Positions 7,696-16,297 of a DNA stretch of 33,450 bases are shown here, piece by piece. The stretch's first letter is position 1. Each line of letters starts with the position of its first letter. Position numbers and translations under genes: made by a program. The stretch lies in the NCBI GenBank assembly GCA_030646695.1, contig JAUSLF010000032.1, positions 1-33,450 of the forward strand, given 5' to 3'. The stretch comes from Nitrosomonadaceae bacterium (GTDB lineage: Bacteria; Pseudomonadota; Gammaproteobacteria; Burkholderiales; Nitrosomonadaceae). Under the pieces are notes generated by a model that was given only the letters and a program-made list of their open reading frames with translations, was not told where the DNA came from and ran no database searches.

Positions 7696-9057
7696 TTATT
7701 TTATAACTCTGTGCGAAGACCCATAAATGATAGCGAATGCCCATAAAAGAACTGGAAATATTGCTTTACGCTGAATAACGCCGCTATGTAACATGCTTAA
7801 CCCAAGCAATACTATCACCGAGAATGCGAAAACAAGCAAAATGCTATCACTGCCCTTTGAACGATTAAATGTGGTCCAGAAACTCACTACAGCAGCAAAG
7901 AATAGACCAATGAAAGCGATAGCCCCAAGCAGGCCATATTGTGTAACGAGTTGCATTACAAAAAAATCATCGTTGACCCCCGCAACACCCATAAGCGATG
8001 CTCCAATTCCATGTCCAAACAGGCCGGAAAAGAATTCGAAACTCATCACTACATGCCCAAGCCGGGATGCGATCAAATCGGTTGCATAGCTTATCGAACT
8101 GTTTACCACGGGCACGGGAGTGATTGGAGTCGGATAATTCGGATTCCAACTACCTGTTAATAAAATTGACAAGTAAAATTTTTGAACAGTTCCAAAGGGA
8201 TCAAGTACGACAACGAGAACCCCGGTAATAACAAGTACCCATAAAGCAGTTTTCCATCTTCCCTGTCTATTTCCTGACTGGGACTTGCAAGCCAGGAAGA
8301 TTAACACCACTACTGCAATGCAGCTTGCTATAAGAGCCAACCGTATACCGTGAACGATGAGAACGACCTCGCAGACAGTCGCCCAAAGGAGACAGAGTTT
8401 GTTGCCATGCTCGAGATATATCGCCAACCAGGCGAGCATACCTATTCCCACATAAAATGTGCTCACATGAACATGCTCTAATAGCCCTGTCGGACGGTAT
8501 CCGGGAAGATAGAGTTGTGACAGGTATTCACCTGACCTTGAAAAAACGTAATCCTTGTTCATCAGCTGAAAAAAAGTTGGCTCTTGCAACCACCAGATAT
8601 GGACATTCTCATAGAGCAATTCCAGCGCAACCACAGTGGCGGTAATGGCAACTACCTTTACCAACTTCCACTGCTGATTGTCACTGTAATTACTGGCTAA
8701 AATAAATACACCAACAGGCAGTACAAAAAGACACAGGACACGACCAGCTATGGCAATATTGCCAGACAACAGAATTCCCAAACCCGATATTGCATTATGC
8801 GCAATGACAAAGAAAACCAATGCGCCCAAAGCATGCTGGAAAAATCTATCTTGGATTGTTTGCCACTTAATCCCTTTAACCATCAAAGCCGCGACAAGGG
8901 GGAAATATCCGACCAACGCAGCTTCGGGGATTCCTGTCAAAACCTGGAGAGCATATGCGAATGGCAGAACGGCAAAAAATAGGCACAGAAATGCCAAATC
9001 ATGTGAGAACATTCCGTAGGATTGACTATGCAGGCGCAAGAGAGAAGTATTAATCAA
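7696..9057 (-). CDS. O-antigen polymerase/ligase-like multispanning membrane protein (Wzy candidate)
   Basis: This protein has up to 453 residues with about ten to twelve hydrophobic stretches, including LAFLCLFFAVLPFAYAL, VLCLFVLPVGVFILA and the C-terminal ILLVFAFSVIVLLGLSML. A large hydrophilic loop of roughly residues 285-340 lies in the second half, before the last helices. This layout is typical of the Wzy_C/O-antigen ligase superfamily, whose active loop is periplasmic. Sequence conservation is low in these proteins, so polymerase and ligase cannot be told apart. In a cluster of glycosyltransferases a Wzy polymerase is the more likely role. The start is uncertain: TTG 9057 overlaps the GT2 gene by 8 bp, while ATG 9012 would remove 15 residues. 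Neither has a strong ribosome binding site. Confidence 0.75.
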   Translation of the reverse strand: MINTSLLRLHSQSYGMFSHDLAFLCLFFAVLPFAYALQVLTGIPEAALVGYFPLVAALMVKGIKWQTIQDRFFQHALGALVFFVIAHNAISGLGILLSGNIAIAGRVLCLFVLPVGVFILASNYSDNQQWKLVKVVAITATVVALELLYENVHIWWLQEPTFFQLMNKDYVFSRSGEYLSQLYLPGYRPTGLLEHVHVSTFYVGIGMLAWLAIYLEHGNKLCLLWATVCEVVLIVHGIRLALIASCIAVVVLIFLACKSQSGNRQGRWKTALWVLVITGVLVVVLDPFGTVQKFYLSILLTGSWNPNYPTPITPVPVVNSSISYATDLIASRLGHVVMSFEFFSGLFGHGIGASLMGVAGVNDDFFVMQLVTQYGLLGAIAFIGLFFAAVVSFWTTFNRSKGSDSILLVFAFSVIVLLGLSMLHSGVIQRKAIFPVLLWAFAIIYGSSHRVIK

Positions 9058-9967
9058 TTCTTACTTGGCGAATTAACGAATGCGTGAGGCTCAAGATATT
9101 CAGAACTAAGGCAGCGTAAGTCTTGCTATAAAAAGGCCAGTAGGCCAGCGAACTAAAAAGCAGCAGCCATGCTCCGGCCAGATGGTTGTTTTTTTGCATC
9201 GCCCGTCCGGCGCTATAATAAGCTAGTCCAAGGCGACGCCTTAGACGTATGCGCAGCTTCAGGCTACTCGAAGAGTCTGCGGGCATGAATTCCCTGATTA
9301 CACATAAGACGGATTCTAGGTGTCGCAGCACGGATCCACTCTGGTTACCGGCATGAATTCGATATTTCCCCAGAATCTCTTTTACAAACAGCATGCTAAC
9401 ACCCACCTTCGCCAGCTTGATCCAGAGATGGTAGTCCTCCGACGTAACGATTGACGGATCTTCAGAAAAACAGCCAACAGATTCCAGGATGTCTTTACGC
9501 ACAAGCGTGGCTGAAGGTGTGATGCAGTTTCCTTTGTCGAGCAACGCATCGAAAGTAGCCCGCTGTTGCGGGCCACAATACATATCGCTCTCACGGGCGC
9601 CTACACGGCGAAGCCCATGACAGACCAAATCAGCACCTTTGTCGAAATGAGGAATACAACGTATCAACTTATCCGGATGCCAAGTATCATCGGAATCGAG
9701 AAAAGCCACGTAGCGCCCGCGCGCCAAAGTAATACCTCGATTGCGGGAAGCGGCAATTACTCCATTGTTACTAAAATTCTCTAGGCGAATACGCGGATCA
9801 GAAAAAGATTCCACGACCATAATAGTATTATCCACGGAGTAATTATTGACAACTACCGCTTCCCAGTCAGAGAAACTCTGTGCACATAGCGACTGGAGTG
9901 CCTCATGTAAAAAACCAGCATCATTGTATGTCGGGATGACGACAGTAACAAGCGGAGCCTGATTCAT
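9050..9967 (-). CDS. GT2 family glycosyltransferase
   Basis: This 305-residue GT-A enzyme opens VTVVIPTYNDAGFL and has the metal-binding DSDD at 91-94 (LDSDDTWHPDK). SEDYHLWIKLAKVG near residue 190 fits the ED catalytic-base region. The C-terminal 80 residues are basic and then hydrophobic, suggesting membrane contact. The ATG at 9967 overlaps the upstream SDR stop as ATGA. It probably adds one sugar of the repeat unit, perhaps the deoxysugar made by the CDP-linked module immediately upstream (inference from position only). Confidence 0.87.
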   Translation of the reverse strand: MNQAPLVTVVIPTYNDAGFLHEALQSLCAQSFSDWEAVVVNNYSVDNTIMVVESFSDPRIRLENFSNNGVIAASRNRGITLARGRYVAFLDSDDTWHPDKLIRCIPHFDKGADLVCHGLRRVGARESDMYCGPQQRATFDALLDKGNCITPSATLVRKDILESVGCFSEDPSIVTSEDYHLWIKLAKVGVSMLFVKEILGKYRIHAGNQSGSVLRHLESVLCVIREFMPADSSSSLKLRIRLRRRLGLAYYSAGRAMQKNNHLAGAWLLLFSSLAYWPFYSKTYAALVLNILSLTHSLIRQVRID

Positions 9968-10917
9968 AGAGAATTGCCATAGGCATCATGGCAAAGCCGC
10001 AGTGTGGCATCGATTTCTTCAGCAGAGTTGTCGCGCGGACTGAAACCCGTGGCAAGCAATTTATCAATTCGATATGTCAGCGGCAGATCATTTTCACTAG
10101 CGCTAGCCTGCGGGAGCATGATCGGTGGAATATAACCCAACACTTCACCACAACGAGAGGCAATGCGATTAGCCAAGTCGATCACACGCACCGCGCATCC
10201 CCCACCAAGATTAAACAAACCATCGCCACACTCGGTCCTTGGTATATCTAAACAATGCAGAACTGCCCGAACCACTTCAGTCATTGTAATGAAATCACGG
10301 CGTTGCAAACCACTGGAGCGCAGTCTGAGTTCCTTTAGCTGTACTGCTTGGCGGCAAAGATCATTCGCCAGCAACATCCAGCAATTGGCATCTTTATGCG
10401 CCGGCGCCCCATATCCATTGGAAAGACGAATCACAACCCCTTCAATTTCCCCGCGATGGTGTGCGGCCCGAACCACATCTTCCCCGGCGCGATGGCTGGT
10501 CGCATAAGGGTGTAGATTAGTTGGGCAGGTCTCTTCGGTAATTACTCCTGCCAGGGGGTTGCCATAGACATGGGCTGTAGACAAATAGATAAATCGTTTT
10601 ACCCCTTGCTTTATCGCCGCATTCAGCAAGTGAGCTGTGGCCAACCCATTAACCTCCAATGCAGCAGCAGGATCTGCAGTGCAATTCTGTGCATTCATCC
10701 CGGCCAAATGCACCACCGTATTAACACCGATACAGATTTGTTCAAGGCTGGCAGGTGAGCCCCATCGAGTCTGTATCACCTCGACATGAGGCAACCAATC
10801 AGGCGGTCTGGTTTGTTGTCGTGATCCCAGAAGGATGGTGTGGCCTGCCTGATTTACAAGGAATTGGGCTAGCCGCCCGCCCAGATAACCAAATCCGCCG
10901 GTGATAAGTGTTCTCAT
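9964..10917 (-). CDS. NAD-dependent SDR reductase/epimerase of the CDP-deoxysugar module
   Basis: This 317-residue extended SDR has TGGFGYLGG at 6-14 and STAHVYGN at 113-120. The usual Y-x-x-x-K is Y138-A-T-S-H142 here: the lysine is replaced by histidine and the next residue is arginine. It follows rfbG and an RmlC-like epimerase in an unbroken chain of ATGA overlaps. The natural reading is the final 4-ketoreductase that turns a CDP-4-keto-6-deoxyhexose into the finished donor. The substituted lysine leaves catalysis open to question, although YxxxH may be normal in this subfamily. The product stereochemistry cannot be inferred. Confidence 0.8.
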   Translation of the reverse strand: MRTLITGGFGYLGGRLAQFLVNQAGHTILLGSRQQTRPPDWLPHVEVIQTRWGSPASLEQICIGVNTVVHLAGMNAQNCTADPAAALEVNGLATAHLLNAAIKQGVKRFIYLSTAHVYGNPLAGVITEETCPTNLHPYATSHRAGEDVVRAAHHRGEIEGVVIRLSNGYGAPAHKDANCWMLLANDLCRQAVQLKELRLRSSGLQRRDFITMTEVVRAVLHCLDIPRTECGDGLFNLGGGCAVRVIDLANRIASRCGEVLGYIPPIMLPQASASENDLPLTYRIDKLLATGFSPRDNSAEEIDATLRLCHDAYGNSL

Positions 10918-11396
10918 GCATTGCTATCCATGCCAGTTTCAAGCGTCCATGAATATGGGATGGCGGGGTCATCTGCATCCCGTAGCTCACCATCGGTTGG
11001 GTCATGGGGGAGGTCGGTGCAATTTGCCAACAATGCCGGTGTCACACTGATACAAGTAAATCCATACGAGAGGCCGGATGGAATTCGCACCCGCAAATAG
11101 GCATCTGGTCGACCCAATTCCAGCACTTGCAATTGCCCTTGCGAGATTGATTCTATCCTATCATCATAGATTACAATGCGGATGCGCCCGACCGGCACTG
11201 CAAAGTTCTGAGTCTGGGTGCGATGTCGTTTCCAGGCTTTAACAGCCCCAGGCAGCACCTCGGAAAAGTAGCACTCGCCAAAACGAATGAATTCCGGTGC
11301 GTCACAGCGTAGCATGTGCAGCACTGAACCGCGCTCATCAGTGATCTGGCGCAGTTCAGTAATAATGACGCCGTCGATCGTGGATAAATTCTTCAT
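10914..11396 (-). CDS. RmlC-like cupin (dTDP-4-dehydrorhamnose 3,5-epimerase family)
   Basis: ATG 11396 overlaps the rfbG stop as ATGA and gives 160 residues. The protein is a single cupin: residues about 50-80 contain KAWKRHRTQTQNFAVPVG followed by RIRIVIYDDR, matching the His and Asp-Arg core of RmlC relatives. It is shorter than canonical RmlC, about 180 residues, and has the W-x-x-H-x-x-x-T form I associate with CDP-sugar clusters. It would epimerise C3 and/or C5 of the 4-keto-6-deoxy sugar made by RfbG. The final ATGA overlaps the following SDR. Epimerisation at one carbon or both cannot be decided from sequence. Confidence 0.82.
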   Translation of the reverse strand: MKNLSTIDGVIITELRQITDERGSVLHMLRCDAPEFIRFGECYFSEVLPGAVKAWKRHRTQTQNFAVPVGRIRIVIYDDRIESISQGQLQVLELGRPDAYLRVRIPSGLSYGFTCISVTPALLANCTDLPHDPTDGELRDADDPAIPYSWTLETGMDSNA

Positions 11397-12493
11397 GATT
11401 GGATCCACGGCACATCTCTTGCCTGGGCCGCCTGACAGTAACGCTCAATCTGATCAACTGTGTAGGTGTAGAGATCCTGCTGACCTTCATGCCAGGTACG
11501 GTACCAATCCACCGTGAAGGCCACGGTCTCGGGGAATTGCAGCACTGCCCGCCAGTTGAGATGGAACAATGCTTTGTCGCAGGACAGTTTGAGCAACATA
11601 GCCTCATGTCCGCCCTGTTCGCAACCTTCCGGCACCTGCCATTGCACACCCGGCCAGCGGACTGCCATGGCCCCTAACAAGTCGGCGACGGTCTGAGTGA
11701 CATGAGCATCCGGACCAAAATTGAAGGCTTCGCCATTGAGCTCATCGGATTGCTGCCACAAGCGCGTCCCCAGCCAGAGGTAGCCGCTCAATGGTTCGAG
11801 GACATGCTGCCAAGGCCGCGTAGCCTGAGGGCTACGCACGGTAACAGTCCCCCCTTGAGACCAGGCGCGGATGCAATCAGGCACGATCCGGTCATCAGCC
11901 CAGTCACCGCCACCGATGACATTGCCGGCTCGGGTAATGGCTACCCGAGTGGGGGTGTGGCGCAGAAAAGAGTGAAAATAAGAATGTGCCACGAGATCGG
12001 CGCAACTCTTGGAGCCGCTATAGGGGTCATGTCCGCCCAAGGTATCGGTCTCGCGATAGCCCCAACACCATTCAACGTTACGGTACGCTTTATCACTGCT
12101 GATGAGCACCGCCACTTTGATCCAGGGACGGGTGCGCACACACTCAAGTAGATTCACCATTCCCATGATATTGGTTTCGAAAGTGGTGACCGGGTCAGCA
12201 TAGGATTCGCGCACCAAAGCTTGAGCTGCGAGGTGAAATACCATCTCCGGCCGAAACTCATCGATCACCTGGGCCAAACGCACCTGGTCTCTAATGTCAC
12301 CAACATGGTGGTTCATCTGCCTTCCAAGGTTGAGCAAGTCGAAATTAGACGGCGAACTGGGTACATCCACGGAGAACCCTGCAACCTCGGCACCCAGATG
12401 TTTGAGCCAAAGCACTAGCCAGGAGCCCTTGAAACCGGTATGCCCGGTCACCAGCACTCGGCGGCCGCGATAAACATTTGCAAAGTAAGTCAT
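11393..12493 (-). CDS. rfbG: CDP-glucose 4,6-dehydratase
   Basis: The ATG at 12493 (GGAAGGG about 7 bp upstream) gives 366 residues, close to known RfbG. The motif GHTGFKGSW at 17-25 is the RfbG hallmark. SSDKAYRN around 132-139, catalytic YSGSK (Tyr158, Lys162) and AGNVIGGGDWADDRIVPD follow. RfbG converts CDP-D-glucose to CDP-4-dehydro-6-deoxy-D-glucose, the branch point to abequose, paratose, tyvelose and other CDP-6-deoxysugars. Its normal partner RfbF, which makes CDP-glucose, is only a remnant immediately upstream. Working CDP-glucose supply would have to come from elsewhere. The RmlC-like protein and SDR downstream complete the module. Confidence 0.93.
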   Translation of the reverse strand: MTYFANVYRGRRVLVTGHTGFKGSWLVLWLKHLGAEVAGFSVDVPSSPSNFDLLNLGRQMNHHVGDIRDQVRLAQVIDEFRPEMVFHLAAQALVRESYADPVTTFETNIMGMVNLLECVRTRPWIKVAVLISSDKAYRNVEWCWGYRETDTLGGHDPYSGSKSCADLVAHSYFHSFLRHTPTRVAITRAGNVIGGGDWADDRIVPDCIRAWSQGGTVTVRSPQATRPWQHVLEPLSGYLWLGTRLWQQSDELNGEAFNFGPDAHVTQTVADLLGAMAVRWPGVQWQVPEGCEQGGHEAMLLKLSCDKALFHLNWRAVLQFPETVAFTVDWYRTWHEGQQDLYTYTVDQIERYCQAAQARDVPWIQS

Positions 12494-12497
12494 TAGA

Positions 12498-12792
12498 TCA
12501 ACCCTTCCAAGGTGCTTTGTCATTTATCGATAGTTCCTCGAGGGCCTGTGCTTATCACGCAAAAGGTGTCCATAGAGACCGCCAGTAGCCGGGATGTTGA
12601 TATGCTCCGTCGAGCGATGCGCTCTCGAGAATGGTGGCATCGCCAGCGATGAAATCAAGCACTCCCAGCTCAAACACAAAGAACCCGCCATTGACCCATC
12701 CTTCGCCAGCTTAAGGCTCTACTTCGAAGTTTGTCATCCACGACATCTCTGATGCGAGTCCCATGACCATCTGCAGGGATGGTCATTTTCAT
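12498..12792 (-). pseudogene. rfbF: rfbF remnant (glucose-1-phosphate cytidylyltransferase), internally deleted and frameshifted
   Basis: Reading the minus strand from ATG 12792 gives MKMTIPADGHGTRIRDV, aligning with the RfbF start (M-K-x-x-I-x-A-x-G-x-G-T-R). About 60 bases later, another frame gives AGEGWVNGGFFVFELGVLDF and GYWRS, the RfbF region G-W-I-N-G-G-F-F-V-x-E with G-F-W-Q. A third frame recovers an MDT and RDK stretch, and then ALEELSINDKAPWKG precedes the TGA at 12498-12500, matching the family's C-terminal L-E-E-L-W...A-P-W-K. About 295 bp remain of an expected roughly 770 bp, and at least three frame changes or stops occur. Start and stop sit exactly between the GT4 gene and rfbG, so this is the decayed original gene. 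Confidence 0.88.
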
Positions 12793-12797
12793 GTGAA

Positions 12798-14036
12798 TCA
12801 GGCTTTAATTAGGGATTGATAAAAAGGCATGTAATTTTTGACTGCTACTTCCGCGGTAAAGTATTTCTTGAAGCGCTGAAGTCCGGCTTGCCCCATCCGT
12901 ACGCGCAGTTGTTCATCAAAACTGAGCTTTGTAATTGCCGCAGCCAGTTGATCGATGTCTCGTGGTGCAACCAGAAGGCCAGTCTCGCCATCTATAATTT
13001 GCTCCGGAATGCCTGCAAGATTACTTGCGATAACTGGTTTTCCCACCCCCATCGCCTCAAGGATTACGTTTGGAAAATCCTCATGGTCAATGGACGGTAG
13101 TATTAGAACATCAAGAAAAGACATGAAATTCATAATATTCTCTTCGTTCCCAACAAAAATGCAGTGGCCCGATAACTTATTGTTAGCTACAAACTCTTGC
13201 AAATTCTTGCATAGAGGACCATTTCCCTCAATCAGGATTTTGATATTAGGTGCTTTTGCCGCTCCCATAAGCTTGACCATTGCTTCGAGCAACACTTGGT
13301 GTCCCTTATTAGGCCGCAATATAGCAACCACACCAAAGATAACCCCATCAAACTTATCCAAACCAAGACGTTTACGAGTTTCATCTTGGCTTTCTGTTGG
13401 TTGGCGCAGGGTGATACCGTTATGCAGCGCTAGACATTTTACTTCATTTAGTTGAAGAACTTTTTTCAATTGCCGCGCTGCTGCCGTTGAACCAGTTACA
13501 AATCTGGAGGTGGACAGCGCAATCAGCCGATCCATCGGATAGCCCAACCAGCGAGATGGCCGCGTGTAATCCACTGCCTGATTATTTACAATCATTACTA
13601 TTGCTTGTATTTTGGCGAGCCGTGCTGCAATCACGGCTACTCGGGTAGAGAGTGCGGCTGGGTATCCCCCGCTGTTAATATGAACAATGTCTGGATGAAT
13701 ACGCAAAAAAAGACATCGCAATGTCCATATTTCATAGCATAGCAACGGTGGAGTCAATACGAGCCTCAAGCACAGCAGCACACCCCGTTTCGCTAATATC
13801 GGCCATTGTCCAGGGAAAATAGCTGGATCAGAGAAATCCAGAAACTTCAGCGGGTAAACAGGGAAATCAACTGGTATTCGCCGGTTAAGCCCCTCCGTAT
13901 AACGGACTGAATCCCGATAACTGAAACTTACTTCAAATTGACTGCGGAGCATCGGGGACGACCAGAAATTCACCAGCATATTTTCACAACCGGCAAAAAA
14001 AGTGCAATCCGAATGGTAATGAATCTTTCTCATCAT
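12798..14036 (-). CDS. GT4 family glycosyltransferase
   Basis: This 412-residue GT-B enzyme has an acceptor-domain segment IHPDIVHINSGGYPAALSTR at about 113-132. The donor domain has VVAILRPNKGHQVLLEAM near 245-262, and SIDHEDFPNVILEAMGVGKP matches the GT4 E-x7-E signature. Two adjacent ATG codons (14036, 14033) follow the SDR stop by 3 bp; which one is used is unclear. It lies directly upstream of the rfbF remnant and rfbG, so it may use the CDP-derived sugar or one of the other donors made here. Specificity is not readable. Confidence 0.87.
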   Translation of the reverse strand: MMRKIHYHSDCTFFAGCENMLVNFWSSPMLRSQFEVSFSYRDSVRYTEGLNRRIPVDFPVYPLKFLDFSDPAIFPGQWPILAKRGVLLCLRLVLTPPLLCYEIWTLRCLFLRIHPDIVHINSGGYPAALSTRVAVIAARLAKIQAIVMIVNNQAVDYTRPSRWLGYPMDRLIALSTSRFVTGSTAAARQLKKVLQLNEVKCLALHNGITLRQPTESQDETRKRLGLDKFDGVIFGVVAILRPNKGHQVLLEAMVKLMGAAKAPNIKILIEGNGPLCKNLQEFVANNKLSGHCIFVGNEENIMNFMSFLDVLILPSIDHEDFPNVILEAMGVGKPVIASNLAGIPEQIIDGETGLLVAPRDIDQLAAAITKLSFDEQLRVRMGQAGLQRFKKYFTAEVAVKNYMPFYQSLIKA

Positions 14037-14039
14037 GGA

Positions 14040-14984
14040 TTAACTTGCCAATGTCACTGTACGATAGTAAAGAATGGTCTGGCGTAAACCTTCTTCCAGC
14101 GAGATAGTAGGCGACCAATTCAGTAGTTCCTGTGCCCGCACATTGTTGGACCAGTAATTCATTGTTTCCCCAGGACGATAGTCCCGGGCACCAAAATTCA
14201 GCAGATTCTCTGTCCCAGGCCCAATCAGCTGCGCTACCTTTTTTGCCAGGTGATCAATTCGAACAGGTTTTGCGGAACTTATATTGATTACTTGACCCAC
14301 CACATCAGGTGCATTCAAGGCATGCAGAATAGCATTTACCATGTCATCAATGAACAAGAAATCTCGGGTCTGCTCTCCTCGGGTCATTTCAAATTGTTTC
14401 CCTGATATAAGTGTCTTGATCAAAGCAGGCAAGAACATATCAACATCCTGCCTTGGCCCATAGACGATGGAAGGCCGCAGAATTACAGCGGGGAAGCCGT
14501 GGGCCTGTACGAGCGCCTGCAGAAATTGAATTGCGGCGAGTTTAGTGACACCATAGGCGTTGATAGGGGCTTCCCTGAACGATTCTTCAAATGGCACTGG
14601 TAGCCGGCCATATTCCTCGCTAGTCCCAAGAAATATAAACCTGCTTAAGGTAGTTAACTCCTGACACGCCTCAGCGAGGTTGAGCGTTCCAAGGAGGTTG
14701 ATTTCATATCCAGCTCTATACTCAGCCGAACCAAGACCTCTATTTTTGTTTCCAGCCAGGTGCACCACTAGATCGGGTCGTGTATTTTTCACCAACTGCC
14801 CTAGCCGTAGCCGATCTGAAATATCAACTACATGCTGTTCGGTAGTATGTTGCTTAAATGCATTGGTATTTTTCACAAATCCGATGACCCGGGCTCCTTG
14901 AGTATGCAGCGCCCGGCATAAGTGGCTGCCAATAAAGCTACCTGCACCTGTCACCAGCACGCATTTGTTCCGTAGACTCATCAT
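14040..14984 (-). CDS. NAD-dependent epimerase/dehydratase (extended SDR)
   Basis: This 314-residue extended SDR has GAGSFIGSH at 13-21 (Ser in place of the more common Gly), HLAGNKNRG near 75-83 and catalytic YGVTK (Tyr144, Lys148). DYRPGETMNYWSNN lies near the C-terminus. Members of this group act as GDP- or CDP-4-keto-6-deoxyhexose reductases or epimerases in O-antigen loci. Its position at the head of the CDP-sugar block suggests a role there, giving that block two SDRs. Two start codons are adjacent (14984, 14981), just after the stop of the methyltransferase fragment. The exact substrate is unknown. Confidence 0.8.
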   Translation of the reverse strand: MMSLRNKCVLVTGAGSFIGSHLCRALHTQGARVIGFVKNTNAFKQHTTEQHVVDISDRLRLGQLVKNTRPDLVVHLAGNKNRGLGSAEYRAGYEINLLGTLNLAEACQELTTLSRFIFLGTSEEYGRLPVPFEESFREAPINAYGVTKLAAIQFLQALVQAHGFPAVILRPSIVYGPRQDVDMFLPALIKTLISGKQFEMTRGEQTRDFLFIDDMVNAILHALNAPDVVGQVINISSAKPVRIDHLAKKVAQLIGPGTENLLNFGARDYRPGETMNYWSNNVRAQELLNWSPTISLEEGLRQTILYYRTVTLAS

Positions 14985-14986
14985 AA

Positions 14987-15331
14987 TTAAAGGGGGGTGC
15001 CTTTCCTGGCCTGAATTACCAAATTTAAATAAAGCTGCCTACGATCGGGAAGGGTTATCTGTAAAGTCATTGCAATAAGCTGTATTGGAAAACAGATCGT
15101 CAGAGCAACCAGGCGCCCAAAACCATGAATAGGCGGCGCCAAGTTGTCAACAATATAGCTGTTTAGTGTCACCGCCAGTGTTTCAATACCCACGGTATCC
15201 TTGACAATGCGGTCTACTTCGAACCCCGTTTGTTTTAACATATCGGCAATGCCAAGTTGAGTAAATCGAAAAAAATCATAGGGCTCTTCGTGTACCTGCC
15301 ACATAAAAGGAAGGGAAATGATTAATTTCAC
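14987..15331 (-). pseudogene. C-terminal half of a frame-split SAM methyltransferase
   Basis: This 114-codon frame begins KLIISLPFMWQVHEEPYDFFRFTQLGI, which in intact methyltransferases directly follows the R-P-G segment that closes the upstream frame. The two frames meet at 15328-15331. There GGGGTGA reads as Gly-stop in one frame and as GTG-Lys in the other, so one missing base explains the split. A GTG at 15331 could in principle restart translation, overlapping the stop as GTGA. This half carries the later beta strands and a hydrophobic C-terminal stretch near LVALTICFPIQLIAM. Alone it lacks the SAM-binding loop and should not be active. Confidence 0.78.
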
Positions 15332-15711
15332 CCCGGCCTGATCACATGGCGCATTTCAATCAACAAACTGCGTGGGCTGGGCGCATGCTCCAGCACTTGG
15401 GTGCTGATAACTCCTCCGAAACTATTATCCGAGAAAGGCAATACCCGGCCGCCGTAGTAGTGGTCAGGAGTTTTCAAATGGGGGTCGCATCCATTGGCCT
15501 CTATATCAACACCAACATATGAGCCGGCTGGGAAATATGATTCGTATGGCCGTAAGCCGCAGCCGACATCGAGCCACTTTTCTGATGGAGCTACAACCGA
15601 TTCGACTGCAGGCTTTATTTCAGAGCGAAGCTTATGTTCAGATATCCAAACAGGGGCAAACGTAACCCCCGCTTTAACACACCACAAAAATTTGCGGAGC
15701 GATTCCATCAT
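15328..15711 (-). pseudogene. N-terminal half of a frame-split SAM methyltransferase
   Basis: This 127-codon frame has the SAM motif WLDVGCGLRPYESYF at about 46-60, the acidic VGVDIE at 66-71 and VISTQVLEHAPSPRSLLIEM near 101-120, then stops after IRPG. Class I methyltransferases continue here into K-L-I-I-S-L-P, found in the next frame. Joined, the two frames make about 240 residues, a usual length for this group. The upstream gap to the other methyltransferase gene is 47 bp. Either the gene is inactivated, or this is a sequencing error in a G run, or frameshifting or coupled reinitiation gives two peptides. I favour inactivation or error. Confidence 0.78.
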
Positions 15712-15757
15712 TAATCTTTAGGTTCCTCTGATTCACACGAATGTAAGCCAGTGGTTA

Positions 15758-16297
15758 TCATAGTTTGCGCAAATAAAACGATATGTCATCCAAGGGATAA
15801 AAATGGCTTAAATAATGCTCATACCGGCTAGGCCATCTATTGGCAAACCCCGAGATCATTTTTTTCAGACGCCGATTTTTAAGGTTTTCATTGAAAACAA
15901 TTTTCTCCACCTTAAACCTTGCCAATGAATAAGCATAACGGTCACAGATTGGATGATCGGGATCAAAGTACGCAAAGGAGTCAACAGTAAAAAAATGCCG
16001 GTGGGTCGGATCAATACAGGCCCAGATTGATCTGAAGTAGGGAACAATCACTTTAACCAACCCGCCCGGCTTACAGATACGGTGAATCTCTTCCATGGTA
16101 CGAATTACGTCATCTAAATGCTCCAATATATTATCGAGATAGATTTCATCAAATGAGGAATCTTCCAGCGGATATGGAAAAACATCAAGGTCATGAATGA
16201 CATCAGCCGCTGTGCGACCGTTAAAGTCAATGCCAACCGCGCCTTCCCGTTTCTTGTTACCACACCCGAGGTCAAGTATTTTTAGCGGCTGGTTCAT
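15758..16297 (-). CDS. Class I SAM-dependent methyltransferase
   Basis: The ATG at 16297 overlaps the upstream stop as ATGA and has GGGAG 7 bp before it. This gives 179 residues and replaces a longer frame that would run into the previous gene. The SAM loop is ILDLGCGNKKREGAVGIDF at about 6-24, with LDNILEHLDD at the motif IV region and CKPGGLVKVIVPYF after it. Small proteins of this type in surface-sugar loci are usually O-methyltransferases on sugars or chain ends, but the substrate is not predictable. It is coupled to the LIC12162-family gene, so the two may act on the same residue. Confidence 0.85.
   Translation of the reverse strand: MNQPLKILDLGCGNKKREGAVGIDFNGRTAADVIHDLDVFPYPLEDSSFDEIYLDNILEHLDDVIRTMEEIHRICKPGGLVKVIVPYFRSIWACIDPTHRHFFTVDSFAYFDPDHPICDRYAYSLARFKVEKIVFNENLKNRRLKKMISGFANRWPSRYEHYLSHFYPLDDISFYLRKL

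Noticed and set aside
12498-12797. Intergenic promoter region before rfbG
   Set aside because: Frame-by-frame reading shows rfbF coding remnants from start to stop; no convincing -35/-10 pair was seen.
12955-13455. 166-codon plus-strand open frame
   Set aside because: It lies wholly opposite the GT4 gene at 12798-14036 and its composition is that of a shadow frame.
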